From assembly GCF_016920785.2 (NCBI RefSeq), contig NW_024609884.1, positions 34,206,080 to 34,270,079 on the forward strand: 64,000 nucleotides of DNA. The letters are read 5' to 3'. How positions within the stretch are numbered: position 1 is the first letter of the stretch; each line of letters opens with the position of its first letter. The notes beneath the pieces are model-generated. The model was not told where the DNA came from. It searched no databases and saw only the letters and a program-made list of their open reading frames with translations. Origin of the DNA: Ixodes scapularis (Eukaryota; Arthropoda; Arachnida; Ixodida; Ixodidae). Of the stretch, positions 35,315-46,743 are shown piece by piece. Both the position numbers and the translations under genes were made by a program.

Positions 35315-35796
35315 ATGACACAACGGGCGTTGGCGGTGCCTCAATCTGAGCCCTCGTTCCTTGGAAGCGGCAGCTTCTACTTTGACTGGGCTACCTACTT
35401 GGAGCCTGATGCTTCGACCCCAGTGGACCCCAATGAGCTATTGCGCCATCATGTTCCTGGGGCTCCTTCATGCACCGATCGAACGGCGTGCCAGGGGTGC
35501 TATGTTGCGCTTTTTGGACTCCCAGGAGACTAGGGAGAGGGAAGTGACGTCAACGACACAGCAAACGCAGACTGGATGTTGACAGAAGAAAACGAAATCA
35601 ACACCCAATCTGCGTTTGCTGTGTCGTTGACGTCACTTCCCTCTTCCAAGCCTCCTGGGAGTGCAAAAAGCGCACCATAGCCCTCCAGATCCCATGGCTC
35701 GCTGCTGACTCGCCCAACCCACTTCCACGAAATGGTACTTATTCGAATCGGACTGCCATCCTCCCCAATATCAACAATCCATGTCGTCGTCATCAT
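35315..35796. pseudogene. Inverted duplication of a coding fragment
   Basis: Arms 35495-35575 and 35605-35685 are reverse complements. Read on the plus strand from 35315 the frame gives SFYFDWATYLEPDASTPV, then ALFGLPG, a stop, and EGSDVNDTANADW. Read on the minus strand from 35796 it gives VGRVSSEPWDLEGYGALFAL and the same EGSDVNDTANADW. The same peptide on both strands means a coding piece was duplicated in inverted orientation. FDWxxYL followed by a GYxALxxL and a DWVL block faintly recalls MBT repeats; I treat that as a guess. Not a functional gene. Confidence 0.4.
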
Positions 35797-35834
35797 GCAT
35801 GTATATAATCATCACATTATCATGTTCACTAGAC

Positions 35835-35885
35835 GCGGCACCGCGGGCCTCCATGGTACGGGCTGCTGCCTTTCCGCGGTGCCGC
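35835..35885. repeat. 12-bp inverted repeat
   Basis: GCGGCACCGCGG (35835-35846) and CCGCGGTGCCGC (35874-35885), spacer 27 bases. Confidence 0.7.
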
Positions 35886-36015
35886 GGCTCTCCAGAGCCA
35901 AATAAACAAAGACTAAAAACTAAGGACTAAAGACAAATTGCTTTGCTGACCAACAGCCGGTAGCGCCTTAAAAGAAAGAACAATAGTGTTTCCTAGTTTA
36001 GAGGATACATATTCC

Positions 36016-36045
36016 AAAACTACACCATACTAGTGGTGTAGTTTT
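36016..36045. repeat. 30-base palindrome
   Basis: AAAACTACACCA, six-base loop TACTAG, TGGTGTAGTTTT. Confidence 0.85.
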
Positions 36046-36525
36046 GCACATAATTGGGAAGATTTTTGTTTCTAAAAGCGCAATTTAGAAACCTAAACTA
36101 CACTAATGTTTGCTGAAACTTGGGGTACATCGTGTGCACCGTTTCGAAAACGCATCAAACGAAAACACCACGCAACACGTTTGACGTTGTTTCACACCTC
36201 GAGACACTGGCTTGCACTGGCGCACCGACCGCCGGCGTAGCATAGCGCGTAGTCATGAAATGTCTGCGACTGATAATGATGATAACTTATTTGCAAAAAA
36301 AAAAAAAAAAAAAAAGAGGACTCGGCACAGATCTCTCCTCCGTCAGGGCTGGATTCGGCGCTGTAGGCGTTCTGTCTAATGCAAATGAGTGGAGTGGAAT
36401 GTATTCCCTCTAGTAAAGTATTTGGCCAGACGCAAACGGTGAAAAGGGTTGGAGGCTGGAGATGTGCACAGGAGAGGAGGTTTAGATAGCGGTCGCGCAC
36501 TTCGAATTCTTCGTTTATCTTGCTC

Positions 36526-36755
36526 TAGGGTGCTTACACGTCTGTCTGTCTGAGGGTGAAGGCATCCCTTTTTGCCCTGAATGTGCCAGCGCGTGACACT
36601 CTCGTGCACTCGGTGCGTGACTTGGGCGGTAAATTGGCGTCTATGCATTAGCCAAAGCTACGCGCCCGAGCTGAGTGACACCAGATTGCGCGCGCTTCAA
36701 AATGCATAAAAAACGATTAGGCAGGAAAACAGCTGAGATGTCACCACTCAAGCAA
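36526..36755 (+). repeat. Dispersed repeat with TGTCTGTCTG, copy 2
   Basis: Second copy of the 27674-27900 repeat, same orientation and same motif order. The minus-strand peptide FTAQVTHRVHESVTRW differs from copy 1 at one residue in this stretch. Confidence 0.65.
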
Positions 36756-36800
36756 TTAGGTTACGGCCGTATTTTCGGTCTCTTTGGCGATAACCGCAGA

Positions 36801-36890
36801 AATGGGTGTTGGCATGGAGATTTTGAGAAACATCGTATGACACATAATGGGTGTTGGCATGGAGATTTTGAGAAACATTGTGATACACGA
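36801..36890 (+). repeat. Two 45-bp tandem units
   Basis: The unit beginning AATGGGTGTTGGCATGGAGA is repeated at 36801 and 36846 with 2-3 differences. Confidence 0.85.
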
Positions 36891-36931
36891 CCACACGCCG
36901 GTACGATGCTCATCCAGATTGAAACGGGCAG

Positions 36932-37015
36932 AGGTGGGGATTGAACCAAGGATCCTAGGTTCTTCAACGTGAGCTTTCGCTCCAGGTGCTCCGAGCTGGT
37001 GTGCGCTAGCATGGC
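36932..37015 (-). mobile_element. tRNA-like SINE head (possible)
   Basis: On the minus strand CTTGGTTCAATCCCCACC contains a perfect box B (GGTTCAATCCC), preceded by a tRNA-like region with an AGCTCGGAGC block. The box A is poor and no full cloverleaf forms, so a SINE relic is more likely than a tRNA gene. Confidence 0.4.
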
Positions 37016-37189
37016 GTTTGAAATCTAGCTCAGTGCTGAGCTGTGCCGCCATAACCTTCCCAGGGGCTGCACGTTGCACGTGCCTCGTGCATCGACGAAC
37101 CCTCCTCTACTTTTGAAACAAGAAGAGGCTTTAGGTTGCTCAAGGTTGATACGCCACGTGTCCACGTGTCGTGAGAATCGGGAACTAAA

Positions 37190-37900
37190 ACAGCGTGTCC
37201 CAGAAAGCTGGCCATGGAAGGCGTCACAAAGGATTAGCTCCCGCCCCAGCTTCCTCTATTTGGCAGGAACGTTCCCTCTTTTGTCCCCGGAAGAGCGCCG
37301 CTCTGTCTCCGATGCAAGAGGACAGGCCACATCCGCAGAGAATGCCGCGTACCTCGTTGTTACAAGTGCCATCGTTTGGGTCACGAACAAGAGGATTACA
37401 TTCGGACGTAAGCCACTGTAATGCGGCCTGCCCTTGAGTTGAAGACAACTAAGAGTTCTTCATTGGTGAAGAACAAGCCTCGACAAATGAAGACGACACT
37501 GGGAACCCAACCACCCACGCCCAAACGTTTTCAGCCGGTAACGTACGAGGCACAAGTCTGGAACCTGACAAGACAGCTGCCTGCGGTGGAACCGGCACAG
37601 ACATCGACAGTGCCGTTTCAATCTCCCCAGAAAGCCGGCAAATAAATACAGTCGACGGGAACGACCGCTCTTCAAACAATGCCTCCGATGTCTACATGGA
37701 AATGGACGACAGCTCCGAGCCCTCCTAACGGTCGCTAGATTGCGTCGAGGAGGAAGACCCCGACTTTGAGGGGCCTGAATGGAGCACGCCGCAAGGAATA
37801 AAAAAAAAACAAAAAAAAAAAAACAAGCCCCAAGCTCCGCCGGATGGCCGACGAGAGCAAACCTTGCAGAAGGTGGTGGCGTTCACTTTGAGAACAGTTT
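37190..37900 (+). pseudogene. LINE ORF1: CCHC zinc-knuckle protein remnant
   Basis: The frame around 37270-37405 reads VPGRAPLCLRCKRTGHIRRE, then CRVPRCYKCHRLGHEQEDY. This is a CX2CX4HX4C knuckle followed by a second knuckle whose last Cys is Tyr. Further on, after a shift, an acidic stretch (YMEMDDSSEPS) and a Lys-rich stretch with A tracts end the ORF. Such proteins bind LINE RNA and accompany the reverse transcriptase. Broken by shifts and stops. Confidence 0.7.
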
Positions 37901-38059
37901 GTACAGTTGTATCTTTTGATTCGAATCTTTGCTCGTGATTGTCACCACAGCTGTGAATTATATAAGGTTTGCTTGGAGGTCGCGGTGCATCGCTTTTCAT
38001 TGCAAACCTGCTCCTCCACCCCAATAATGCTCGCTCCCAAATTTTTAACTCCGTCTAGT

Positions 38060-38520
38060 ATTGGCTTAACGCTGGGAACACTCAATCTAAGTGATTTAAT
38101 TCTACTCGTAAACACTACCACCTATTATGTTTGCTTTAAGGAGAGCATCTTGACGTGTTAGTCATACAAGAAACAAAACTGCCGGAGAAAGAGCAAGTTA
38201 CGAAGGCACTACAACCCTTCCTAAACTCGTACGAGGTATGTGTAACACATGCAGTTGGCACGGCACGAGTTTTTTTTGTTTTTTTTTTCCTTAAAAGATA
38301 TCTTCCTCTCTCTGATGTGAGCCTCACCACCGATGCTCATGACCGTTTCATGATGTTTGACTTTAATTTGCTTGACGTTCAGTGGCTTATAATTTGTTTT
38401 TATGCCCCTTGAATTCAGTGAGCAAACATTGATTTTCCACAGAATGTCAGATTGCATCGACCCTATATTTCTAGGTGATTACGAGTATGCGATGCAGGTG
38501 AAAGATTTCCTGTCACGTGT
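38060..38520 (+). pseudogene. LINE endonuclease domain remnant
   Basis: Fragments give LVIQETKLPEKEQ (the QET motif with catalytic Glu), ALQPFLNSYEVCVTHAVGTA, FMMFDFNLLDVQWLIICFYA followed by P and, after a frame change, further disrupted sequence. This is the order of an apurinic-type endonuclease. A T-rich insertion (38270-38290) and several stops break the frame. Confidence 0.65.
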
Positions 38521-39210
38521 GATACTGATGTTAGTGCAAATGTTTTGTGTAAAATATTTGCACAAAACAATTTGAGTGATGATTTTTATATTTCGAGCGG
38601 AACTAAGAAAATTCAGTTACGCCCTTTCAAGAATCTTCGCACTCACGCCTTGATCGCATTTATGTTTCTGCTGCAATTCTACATAACATCAGTTCTTATC
38701 GCGTAAAACCAGTGTTTTTGAGTGAACACTGCCTTGTAAAGGTCACAATTGGAGAAAACCGAATTCCAGAGGCAAAATTTATTTGGCGGTTGTAAAAGCT
38801 GGACACCAGTCTGCTTAAAGAAAAACATTTGCAGATACAAACAATGACCTGTTGAGGAAAACGGGAGAGCAGAATGAGACAGGTTCATTGGAACGATGGG
38901 AGCGGTTCCATGAGGAAGTAAAAATGTCAGCAATCGAACGATCGAGCACGTTTAAGTTTTACGCTCGGGCAGAGGAACAAAAACTGCAGCGGGATTTACG
39001 TACTCTGTGTGAAACTAAAATTGAAAAAAAAAAAAAAAAAACAAAAAAAAAACGTGATTGAGGAGCTAAAAACATCACAAATGTCAAATCACGCCTGAGA
39101 AATTCCAGAAAGAGCGTTACGACGGCGCTGTGGTACGTTCAAGGGCGGAGCGGTTTCTCCGCGGTGAGCAACCCACTAGACAGGTCTTGATAACGGAAAA
39201 CATGTAAACT

Positions 39211-40957
39211 TTGTCCAAAGAAATCCTTGAAGCCGAGAGGAATGATACCATGCCTACAGACACAGCGAGCATTAAGGGAGCTTTTGTGGAACATTATCAA
39301 CGGCTTTCTGAACTCACTCCAGAACGACAAGATGATAGAATTGATGGACTCTTGTCTTTTATGCCGAGGCTAGATGACGAAACGAAGGAATGACTGGAGG
39401 AACCCATTAGCCTGGAGGAAATCCAAAAAAAAGAACAGGCGACCTGCTCGGTGGTAAAACGCCAAGCTCTGACGGGCTATGTTCAGTTTCTACAAGCAAT
39501 TCAAAAGAGTACTCGCTCCCGCTCTGCTCGATGTCCTAAAGGAATCTCATAAAAGAAAATCATTACCGCTTTTTATTTTTTTCTAGAACCCATACTGGTG
39601 TTAATTTCAAAATCAAAGAACGCCGTCAAGATGCGACGTGTAAGGGGTTATCGACCAACACGTTTTTGTAATGTAAATTATAAGATATTAACAGAAATCC
39701 TGAACGGAAGGTTACAAGGACGTAATTTGCAAATTGGTGGGTGACCACCAAACGTGCGTCATAAAACGCACGATGATCCAAAGAAATGTTCACGTAGCCA
39801 GAAGCATTCTAGAATGTTCTACAGAGGAAGGAGACCTGATTGGCCATGCTCCAGATTTATTTAAAAAGAGCATTCGACAACGTACGTCATACATTTCTTT
39901 GTGCCATTTTGCGGTATATCAACATTGGAGACGTTATTTTAAGGCGTCCTAGTGGCATGTGGTGACTGTTCTACGCTACAAATTGTGAATTGTAGCGTAA
40001 CTTGCAGCAGCCCTGTACTGTAATGAGTACATCAGGGTTGCCCGCTCTCGCGTTTGTCATTTGTACTTTATCTTGAGCCTTTTTAGAGCGCGCAGCTCTT
40101 AGGCGTCCATTTCCGGGCTGAGCGGCGTCGGCGTCGGCGTAACCGCGAGCGTTGCATTATGTGACGTTTCCCCGCTAAAGCTAGCGGGGAGTTTTTCTTG
40201 CTCAGTCTAGCGGGGAAATTTTTCTGCTAAATTTAGCGGGAAATATTCCCACTAAAGTTAGCGGGGAAATTTTTCGCTAAATTTAGCGGGGAAATTTCCA
40301 CGGCTAATTTAGCGGGAAAAATGACATCACGACTTCGTGTCACGTCACTGATGAACAAATTCAGCGGCAGGAGGAGAGGAGGAGGAACGGAGGGAGAGGA
40401 GGGAAGGAGGAGCAGAAGGAAGAGGAAGAGTAGGAGGGGGATGAGTGGAGGAAAAGGAGGGTCGGAGAAGGACGAGAGGAGGAGGGGAGGGTACGGAGGA
40501 GGAGGAGGAGGGGTATACCCAACCGTGCGTACACTCTCCTCCTCCTCCTCAAGAGCTGCACTCTAATTTCGCAATACAGAGATTTGGAAGTCTCATTTTT
40601 TGTATGAGTGTCGCTGAACTCCCTCGAAATCAAGATTTTGGCATACGATGCAAATGTGGCAGTTCGTTCAAAAAAAAAAAGAACGAAAAAAATGTAAGCA
40701 GCGTTATTGATTTACTTAATGACTTTTGCGATATTGCTGGTGTGACTGTAAATTTAGAAAAAATGTTCTGGATTTCGGCACCGTACGTGGCCACAAAGCC
40801 CTCAGAGTTTGAAGGGATAACGTGGGTCTCGACACTTACTAGATACGTACCTCGACCAACCGCTCCAACACATGCGGAATCCAAGTGTTTACTGTTCCAA
40901 AGCCGCAGCAGAATTGAAAAAGTGGGTATCACGGTGGCCAAACAACGCGACTTATAA
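39211..40957 (+). pseudogene. LINE reverse transcriptase remnant, split
   Basis: Fragments: EPISLEEIQK, GKTPSSDGL, RGYRPTRFCNVNYKILTEIL, VGDHQTCVIKRTMIQRNVHV, a damaged KAFDN region, QGCPLSRLSFVLYLEPF ending at 40083 (motif B), then after the insertion EIKILAY with the YADD motif disrupted, and LLNDFCDIAGVTVNLEK. Frames change repeatedly. The last codons before the insertion (EPF) continue directly with the residues after it, so the insertion can be removed cleanly in alignment. Confidence 0.7.
40083..40566. mobile_element. Insertion with short TIRs and internal minisatellites
   Basis: Begins TTAGAGCGCGCAGCTCTT and ends AAGAGCTGCACTCTAA, imperfect inverted ends. Contains (a) 40166-40320, five or so units of a palindromic TTCCCCGCTAAA-TTTAGCGGGGAAA word, and (b) 40360-40555, a purine-rich (GGA)n/(GAG)n tract closing with (CTC)n. 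No gene. It sits precisely within the LINE reverse transcriptase. Confidence 0.7.
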
Positions 40958-41945
40958 ATTTTTGCTAAAGCAACGGCTTGCAAGACATTTTTTGTTGCTA
41001 GACTTATGTATGCGTTTCGAGTGTTATGAAGATGGTTCATAGGATTCATCTGGAAATCAAACCAATCAAACTGGGCGCGAATGAGAAGGAATAACAGCTT
41101 TCGTCGTTTAGTGGGATTGGGCTTATCACATTCGTTTGTCCGGCAGCTCCTGTCGCGATTCATTTTTCTACGTTATATTGAACAGCCTTTTTTGCGCGCG
41201 GTAGTTCAAACAACACTGGCGGGCACTTGCCTTCGTTTCTGGTCTCGAGTCATGGCGAGCAGCCAACAAAAATGTTGGATTCCTAAAAAAGGTTGTTGAA
41301 GCATTAAAGGGTTTTGGCAGTACGCTATTCCAGTGAATATTTGTCTTGCATAACTAGGAAATCCTTGTTCAGCGCCTTGTAAGACACCCTTTTTCCGTTG
41401 CCTTTGTATCGTATACTGTGCAACCAGGGACCAGCTAAGGATGTTCTCTGTCGCGTCAGCAAAATGGCAGTCCAGCCATGTGCCAAAAGTTCATTTTTCC
41501 AACTTCATACCTGGACGCTCCCCGCGAAGGTCTGGCTTCACGAGAAAGATATTTTTGTTCCTCGGAACACCAAATGCTTGCTGTGAAAAGCACCCGAAAC
41601 AATGAAGCACGTGTTTATTTTTTGTTGGGGTGCCTTGTTGTTTTGGGATGTGTTGCAGAGAACCTTGAAAAAGGACTTGGTTTTTTCCGATCACTTTCCA
41701 GGAATTTGTACCGAATGACCTTACAACGTTTATCGGCCTATACAGCATCTGGTGTTCATGGATGTCGGTGAGGCATGCGGACTTTAACCCGCGGCCGGTT
41801 GAAGCATACTTGTTGAATTTTTGACTCAAATAAGTAGTACCTATGCACAATAGTATACTGTTCCTGAGTGAGTGGATTGGTGAGTGTGAGAGACTCCTAA
41901 AAAAAACAGCGTATTCATGGAGATGTGCTAATCAAAAGACTGGAC
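40958..41945 (+). pseudogene. LINE ORF2 C-terminal region remnant
   Basis: Fragments in changing frames: NWARMRRNNSFRRLVGLGLS, HSFVRQLLSRFIFLR, LFFQLHTWTLP-like, and a Cys/His-type cluster around 41570-41650 ending in FWDVLQ-like sequence. L1/Tx1-type ORF2 proteins end in such a domain. No intact frame. Confidence 0.6.
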
Positions 41946-42002
41946 GTTTAGCCTGAGCTTGTTTGTGCAGTGTACGCTGTAATAAAAATTAAACAGAAAC
42001 TG

Positions 42003-42137
42003 TGGGCGTAGCTCTGTGGTAACATCTCCGCTTCGCACGCAGAGGACCCCGATTTTATTCCCGCGGGCGGCGGGCAACATTTTTCAAGGATAGGCCATAA
42101 TACGCCAACTACAACAACAACTACAACATCAACAAGA
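42003..42137 (+). mobile_element. tRNA-Ala-like SINE with ACA-rich tail
   Basis: The head GGGCGTAGCTCTGTGGTAAC, with the anticodon-loop-like CTTCGCACG (CGC) and a box-B-like region GATTTTATTCCC, is tRNA-derived. A 3' CAACTACAACAACAACTAC tail follows at about 42107-42137. tRNA stems are too mismatched for a functional tRNA. Confidence 0.6.
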
Positions 42138-42675
42138 GACGTCATTTCCATTGGTAGGAAGAGCCTATGGACCTTTCCAAAAAAGAGCGTGCGGCCGGTG
42201 CCATTTTGAGTGTTCGTGCGTATGGCGCGTGCTTTGCTCGCTTTTCGAAGCGACGAACACGCTGGGCTGTGCTGGGCTGTAAAGTGCTGGGCTGATCTTC
42301 ACACCGGAGTGCTGGGCTGTGAAGATCGCAACCTGGACTGTGATTTTGTTTACATAGGAAAGGTCTATACCAGCTCGCTGTAAAACACTACTTATAGATC
42401 ATAGAAAGACGTCACTACTTTTAGCCATCAAGTCGCACGTGCCGGAAGCCACGCGCTTTTGCAATAAACAAACAAACAAAAATAAAACGTCTCAAACCTT
42501 TCGGTTGTTAATAGAGACAGTAAAAGCACAATTGTACGAACCAAGCCCAACTTTCTTAAACATCAACGCTTGGGCGCACGCACTAAAATGAGATTGTCAA
42601 CAGAACAACAACAAGCATCATAATGTTCCCCGGAAATATTTTAAATAGCATTCATAACATATCAATAAGCATTAA

Positions 42676-43538
42676 AGGGCCACTCCGCTCAATTCCGAAG
42701 ATTTCGGGATAATGATGGATTTCGAATTAAAAAGCCCTAGTAAAACACACTACGTCGTTTGCTTCGCGAAAAATGGGATATATATTTTTAAATCTGACTT
42801 TAAACACGAGCGGAAATCGAAACCGAAACTTCGGCTCCGCCCGGCAACATTGGCCTCCGGTCGCTAAGTACATGGCCATCACGTGGTACGAGATGCCACG
42901 TGATCCTCGGCCCAACGACGGGCGGGATTGGGGCGGGTGTGTGGCAGGCGCGAGTGTCGTCTGCACCGCACTCTTCGCCACGTTTTGGTGTCTACGGCAT
43001 TCGACGACGTCTGCACAACTGCGGCATAAGTGTGCGCGCACGTGGTGTCCGTAGTGTGGACGAAACTCCGAGAGACAATAATCACAATCGGTGAGACGAC
43101 GACGGCGGTTGTGACGCGGAAGATGGCGGTAACGGCGGGACCACGGCGGGCGGCCGGAAGGCTCCCAAGAAACGCGCTGCGCAGGCGCGTTACGCCAATC
43201 ACGTGGACACTGCTGAGCGCCGAGAGGCAACGTTGCTGACGCCATGCGCTACGCTCGCCCGGAGAAGTGAAAACAAGCAAAAGGGGACCATGTGGATGGC
43301 GTTTAGCTCAATGTTGGCTCCGCCCATGCCGTAGCCTTGACTGCGCTGTTGGTTGCGCCTGAATTCGCCCGCTCAAGTCAGCCGATTTCGGCAACTTGGC
43401 GAGTTGCAAAGTTTGCCGGACCGTTTAAGAAACATTTAGACAGAATTGCGTCGTAAGATTTCACGTGTGGTCTTCCTAGGCGATACTGAAGAAGACTGCA
43501 TTGTTTTTTCAAAACCAAAAATGAAGCGGAGTTGCCCT
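42676..43538. mobile_element. TTAA-flanked element C (863 bp)
   Basis: TIRs AGGGCCACTCCGCTCAATT and the complement of AATGAAGCGGAGTTGCCCT. TTAA flanks both ends (42672-42675 and 43539-43542). The interior is GC-rich with overlapping open frames that I judge non-coding. TTAA duplications occur in piggyBac and Kolobok groups; the terminal AGGG does not decide between them. Confidence 0.75.
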
Positions 43539-43804
43539 TTAATTACACTTTTGTACGCGAACAACTTTTATTATACGAGTTTGCACATTTTTTTTTTATT
43601 GAATCCTATGGGCCACAGTCATGAAATTATCAATGTCTGCTTTTCTTGACAAAAGTTCGTAATGTTCCCGAAGACTGTAATGGCCTGGGTTTTATAGAAC
43701 GCAAATCAATCGAATTTTGTTAGTTCCTTGAAAACGTGTTTATTCCACGAAATGTCCCAGAAAGTTGGCCATGTGAGAAGACCAGCTTATGAGAGCGGAT
43801 ATCT

Positions 43805-43925
43805 TACTAAATTTGAATAGGGTCAGCTGAACAGTAACAAATTCGAAAAACCGTGAGAGGAAAAGACATACTTGAATAGGGTCAGCTGAACAATTACAAA
43901 TTTGAAAAACTTTGAGAGGAAAATA
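43805..43925 (+). repeat. Two tandem ~58-bp units
   Basis: TTGAATAGGGTCAGCTGAAC occurs at about 43815 and 43873, each followed by a diverged AAATT(C/T)GAAAAAC...GAGAGGAAAA stretch. Confidence 0.75.
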
Positions 43926-43931
43926 TCTTAC

Positions 43932-44018
43932 CAAGCTTGTCAAATGTTTCTGGCTCTGTAACATTGATTTCGAGTACCGCCCGCCCACTGATCTTGAACA
44001 TTACCGGTAGTACAAGGG
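43932..44018 (-). CDS. Candidate short exon (weak)
   Basis: On the minus strand: acceptor CCATCTTTAG, an 87-base segment reading LVLPVMFKISGRAVLEINVT then EPETFDKL, and donor CTTG|GTAAGATAT. The peptide is not recognised, and the exon touches no other supported coding sequence. It lies immediately beside the giant inverted repeat. It may be chance. Confidence 0.2.
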
Positions 44019-44081
44019 CTAAAGATGGGACTGAGGCTGGGGCTTGGAAAAGGGCAAGAACTGGGGCTATGTCTAGATGTT

Positions 44082-46743
44082 GGGTCATTCCATGCCAAAG
44101 GAGACGGCAATTTTCGTCATATTTTGGATATGCTTGAAAAAAATAATATGAATGAAGACACATTTGAAAGTAAGGATGGCTAAGTTTGAGGGCTGAATTA
44201 TGTTTATTTTTGCTGACGTCATGCTCCGAATTGCCGGGAATTTGAAAAAACCTCCTGTATTTAAAACAATTGCTGAAAAAAAGGTATTCCTACCACATAA
44301 TTTTACGTTTGCATGCAATCGAGCATAAATATATTCTATCTTATCTTGAAAGGAAAACACCTTACGCCGCATTTTTGGGTCCAGACAGGCACTCCAAACC
44401 GAAGTAAATTATTAAGATTTCTTGATTTTTTTAGGCAACTTGAAATTAAAATTTGGCTAAAAAACTTCTTCTACTTATTTTCATAAACCTTATACTCGAC
44501 TAGGTTGCATTACAACAGTAAAAAATTATTCGGACAGTTTTTAATTAAATGGTGAATATGACATTTTCTTCAAAAACTGCCCTATAGAGGGTAAAAGAAG
44601 CCATGTGGGCAACGGTTCTCGCATTTTTTAAAATAGCCGAAAGGTTAACCAATCCCCTCTGTTCAACATATAAAAAAATTAGAAAAGTACTTTTTGTTAT
44701 TTTGGAGAAATTAGTTTTTTAAATATGAGGCAGAACGGCATCACCTCCAGGCGTCCACCTCGTCGGGAACGCACGCCGTCGTCTGGTGCGGTAGAGCGAA
44801 ACACTGCACGGGTTACTTACTTTCGTTTATTATATTTGTATAGCTAAAGCTGCGGATCTTGACATTATGACATGTCTATTTATAGTTACTAGAGACTGCA
44901 TTTTTTTTTTCTCTAAACTATATGTACGGGTGCGCTTGCAAGTTCAATAGCGACAACTTTAAATATTGTTTGGGATACTTTTTATCAAAGCCGAAACAAA
45001 GCACATTTGCAGCTCATCGACGTTGTTGTTTCTTATGTAGATAAATATAATATGTAGTCAAGAAATCCTATATAACATTTAGAATATCAGTGTTTCATTA
45101 GCTTTCAGTTCATATCATAGGCTAGAACACTGCGCACGTCTGGAACGTCACGGGTGTGAACCTTCGGTTGCGATGTCTTAAATTCGCATGAAAAACTCTT
45201 CCTGCACGATGGACGTGGATGTTATTTTAGCCACCACGTAATAATATTCTTTTAACACGCTAATTTGAAGGCCTTAATTCCACTTTACATGTGCTCAGTT
45301 GACTGGAGACAAAGCCGTCGTCTACTAACCGAGTTTGTGAACGCAGACGGTTCATCAAAATTGGTTAGCAGACGGCGCGTCTTCACTTTTTGGTCATACT
45401 GCGTTTGCTTGTAAAAAATGAAATAGTGAACGCTGGAGATCGTCAATGATGCCGAGCGATAACGGTGATTTTCCTCCTGTTCAACGAAAAGGTATTGGGG
45501 TGCAAATACATAGTGCAACTGAAATACAGAGTGAAACATTAAAAGAAGCAGAACTTTAAGAGTGGATATTCAGGCCAACGGCCATTCGAAGGTTAAAACA
45601 CAACAAAAGCATGTTGCGTGTTTACCACTTGTAAAATATATGTCTCCCCTATATGAAAAAAAGTTATGTGTTGTGCTCCTATCGAAAACCCCTAAATATG
45701 AGTGTTCGCCTGCCCTTTCTGGTATATTGATATCTTATCTGAGTGACATCTGTACATAGTATTTCTGGACTATATATTACATTCATGTACATAAGAAAAA
45801 AAGAAATGTCCATGAACTACAAATGTGCTTTGTTTCGGCTTTGATAAAAAATATCCCAAACAGTATTCGAGTTGTTGCTATTCAACTTGCCCAAACATAT
45901 TGTTTAGACAAAAAAAACAATATCCCCTTTCTAGTCACTATAAATAGACATGTCATAATGTCAAGATTCTTAGCGTTAGCTATACAAATATAGTTAACGA
46001 AATTAAGTTCCCCGTGCAGTGTTTCGCTCGACCGCACCAGACGACGGCGTGCGTTGCCGACGAGGTGGACACCTGGAAGCGATGTTGTTCTGCCTCACAT
46101 TTAAAAAATAATTTCTCCAAAATATCAAAAAGTACTTTTCTAATTTTTTTATATGTTGAACAGAGGGGATTGGTTAACCTTTCGGCTATTTTAAAAAATG
46201 CGAGCACCGTTGCCCACACGGCTTTTTTTTTACCCTCTATAGGGCAGTTTTTGAAGAAAGTGTCATATTCACCATTTAATTAAAAACTGTCCGAATAAGT
46301 TTTACTGTTGTAATGCAACCTAGTCAAGTATAAGGTTTATAAAAATAAGTAGAAAAAGTTTCTCAGTCAAATTTTAATTTCAAGTTGTCTAAAAAAAATC
46401 AAGAAATCTTAAAAATTTGCTTCGGTTTGGAGTGCCTGTCTGGACCCAAAATGGCGGCGTAAGGTGTTTTTGTTTTCAAGGTAAGATAGAATATATTTAT
46501 GCTTGATCGCATGCAAACGTAACATTATGTGGTAAGAATAGATTTTTTTCAGCAATTTTTTAAGATACAGGAGGTTTTTTCAAATTCCCTGCACTTTGGA
46601 GCATGACGTCAGCAAAAATAAACATAATTCAGCCCTCAAAATTAGCCATCCTTACTTTCAAATATGTCTTTATTCATATTATTTTTTTCAAGCATATCCA
46701 AAATATGACGAAAATTGCCGTCTCCTTTGGCATGGAATGACCC
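44082..46743. mobile_element. Giant 2.66-kb inverted repeat element
   Basis: Starts GGGTCATTCCATGCCAAAGG and ends with its exact complement (to 46743). Arms of about 1 kb (44082-45090 and 45720-46743) remain collinear through many blocks, e.g. CTGACGTCATGCTCC / GAGCATGACGTCAG, ACAGGCACTCCAAACCGAAG, CTCTATAGGG and AGACATGTC. The central 630 bases are not duplicated. No transposase. Direct target duplications are unclear. Confidence 0.85.

Larger units (their letters stand above)
37190..41945 (+). mobile_element. Decayed Tx1/L1-like LINE, split by an insertion
   Basis: In order: ORF1 CCHC zinc knuckles and acidic tail (37190-37900), endonuclease (38060-38520), reverse transcriptase motifs (39400-40080, resuming at 40567) and a C-terminal region with a Cys/His cluster (to about 41800). 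A 0.48-kb element splits the reverse transcriptase at 40083-40566. Multiple stops and frameshifts throughout. Motif order and the QGCPLS form of motif B place it nearer the L1/Tx1 type than the CR1-like elements at 7.9-14.4 kb. Confidence 0.75.

Noticed and set aside
40166..40320. CRISPR-like array of short repeats
   Set aside because: Units are contiguous, palindromic and without spacers, inside a eukaryotic transposable element.
42727..43280. 133- and 172-codon minus-strand frames
   Set aside because: GC-rich interior of a TTAA-flanked element; both frames overlap each other and neither has recognisable motifs.
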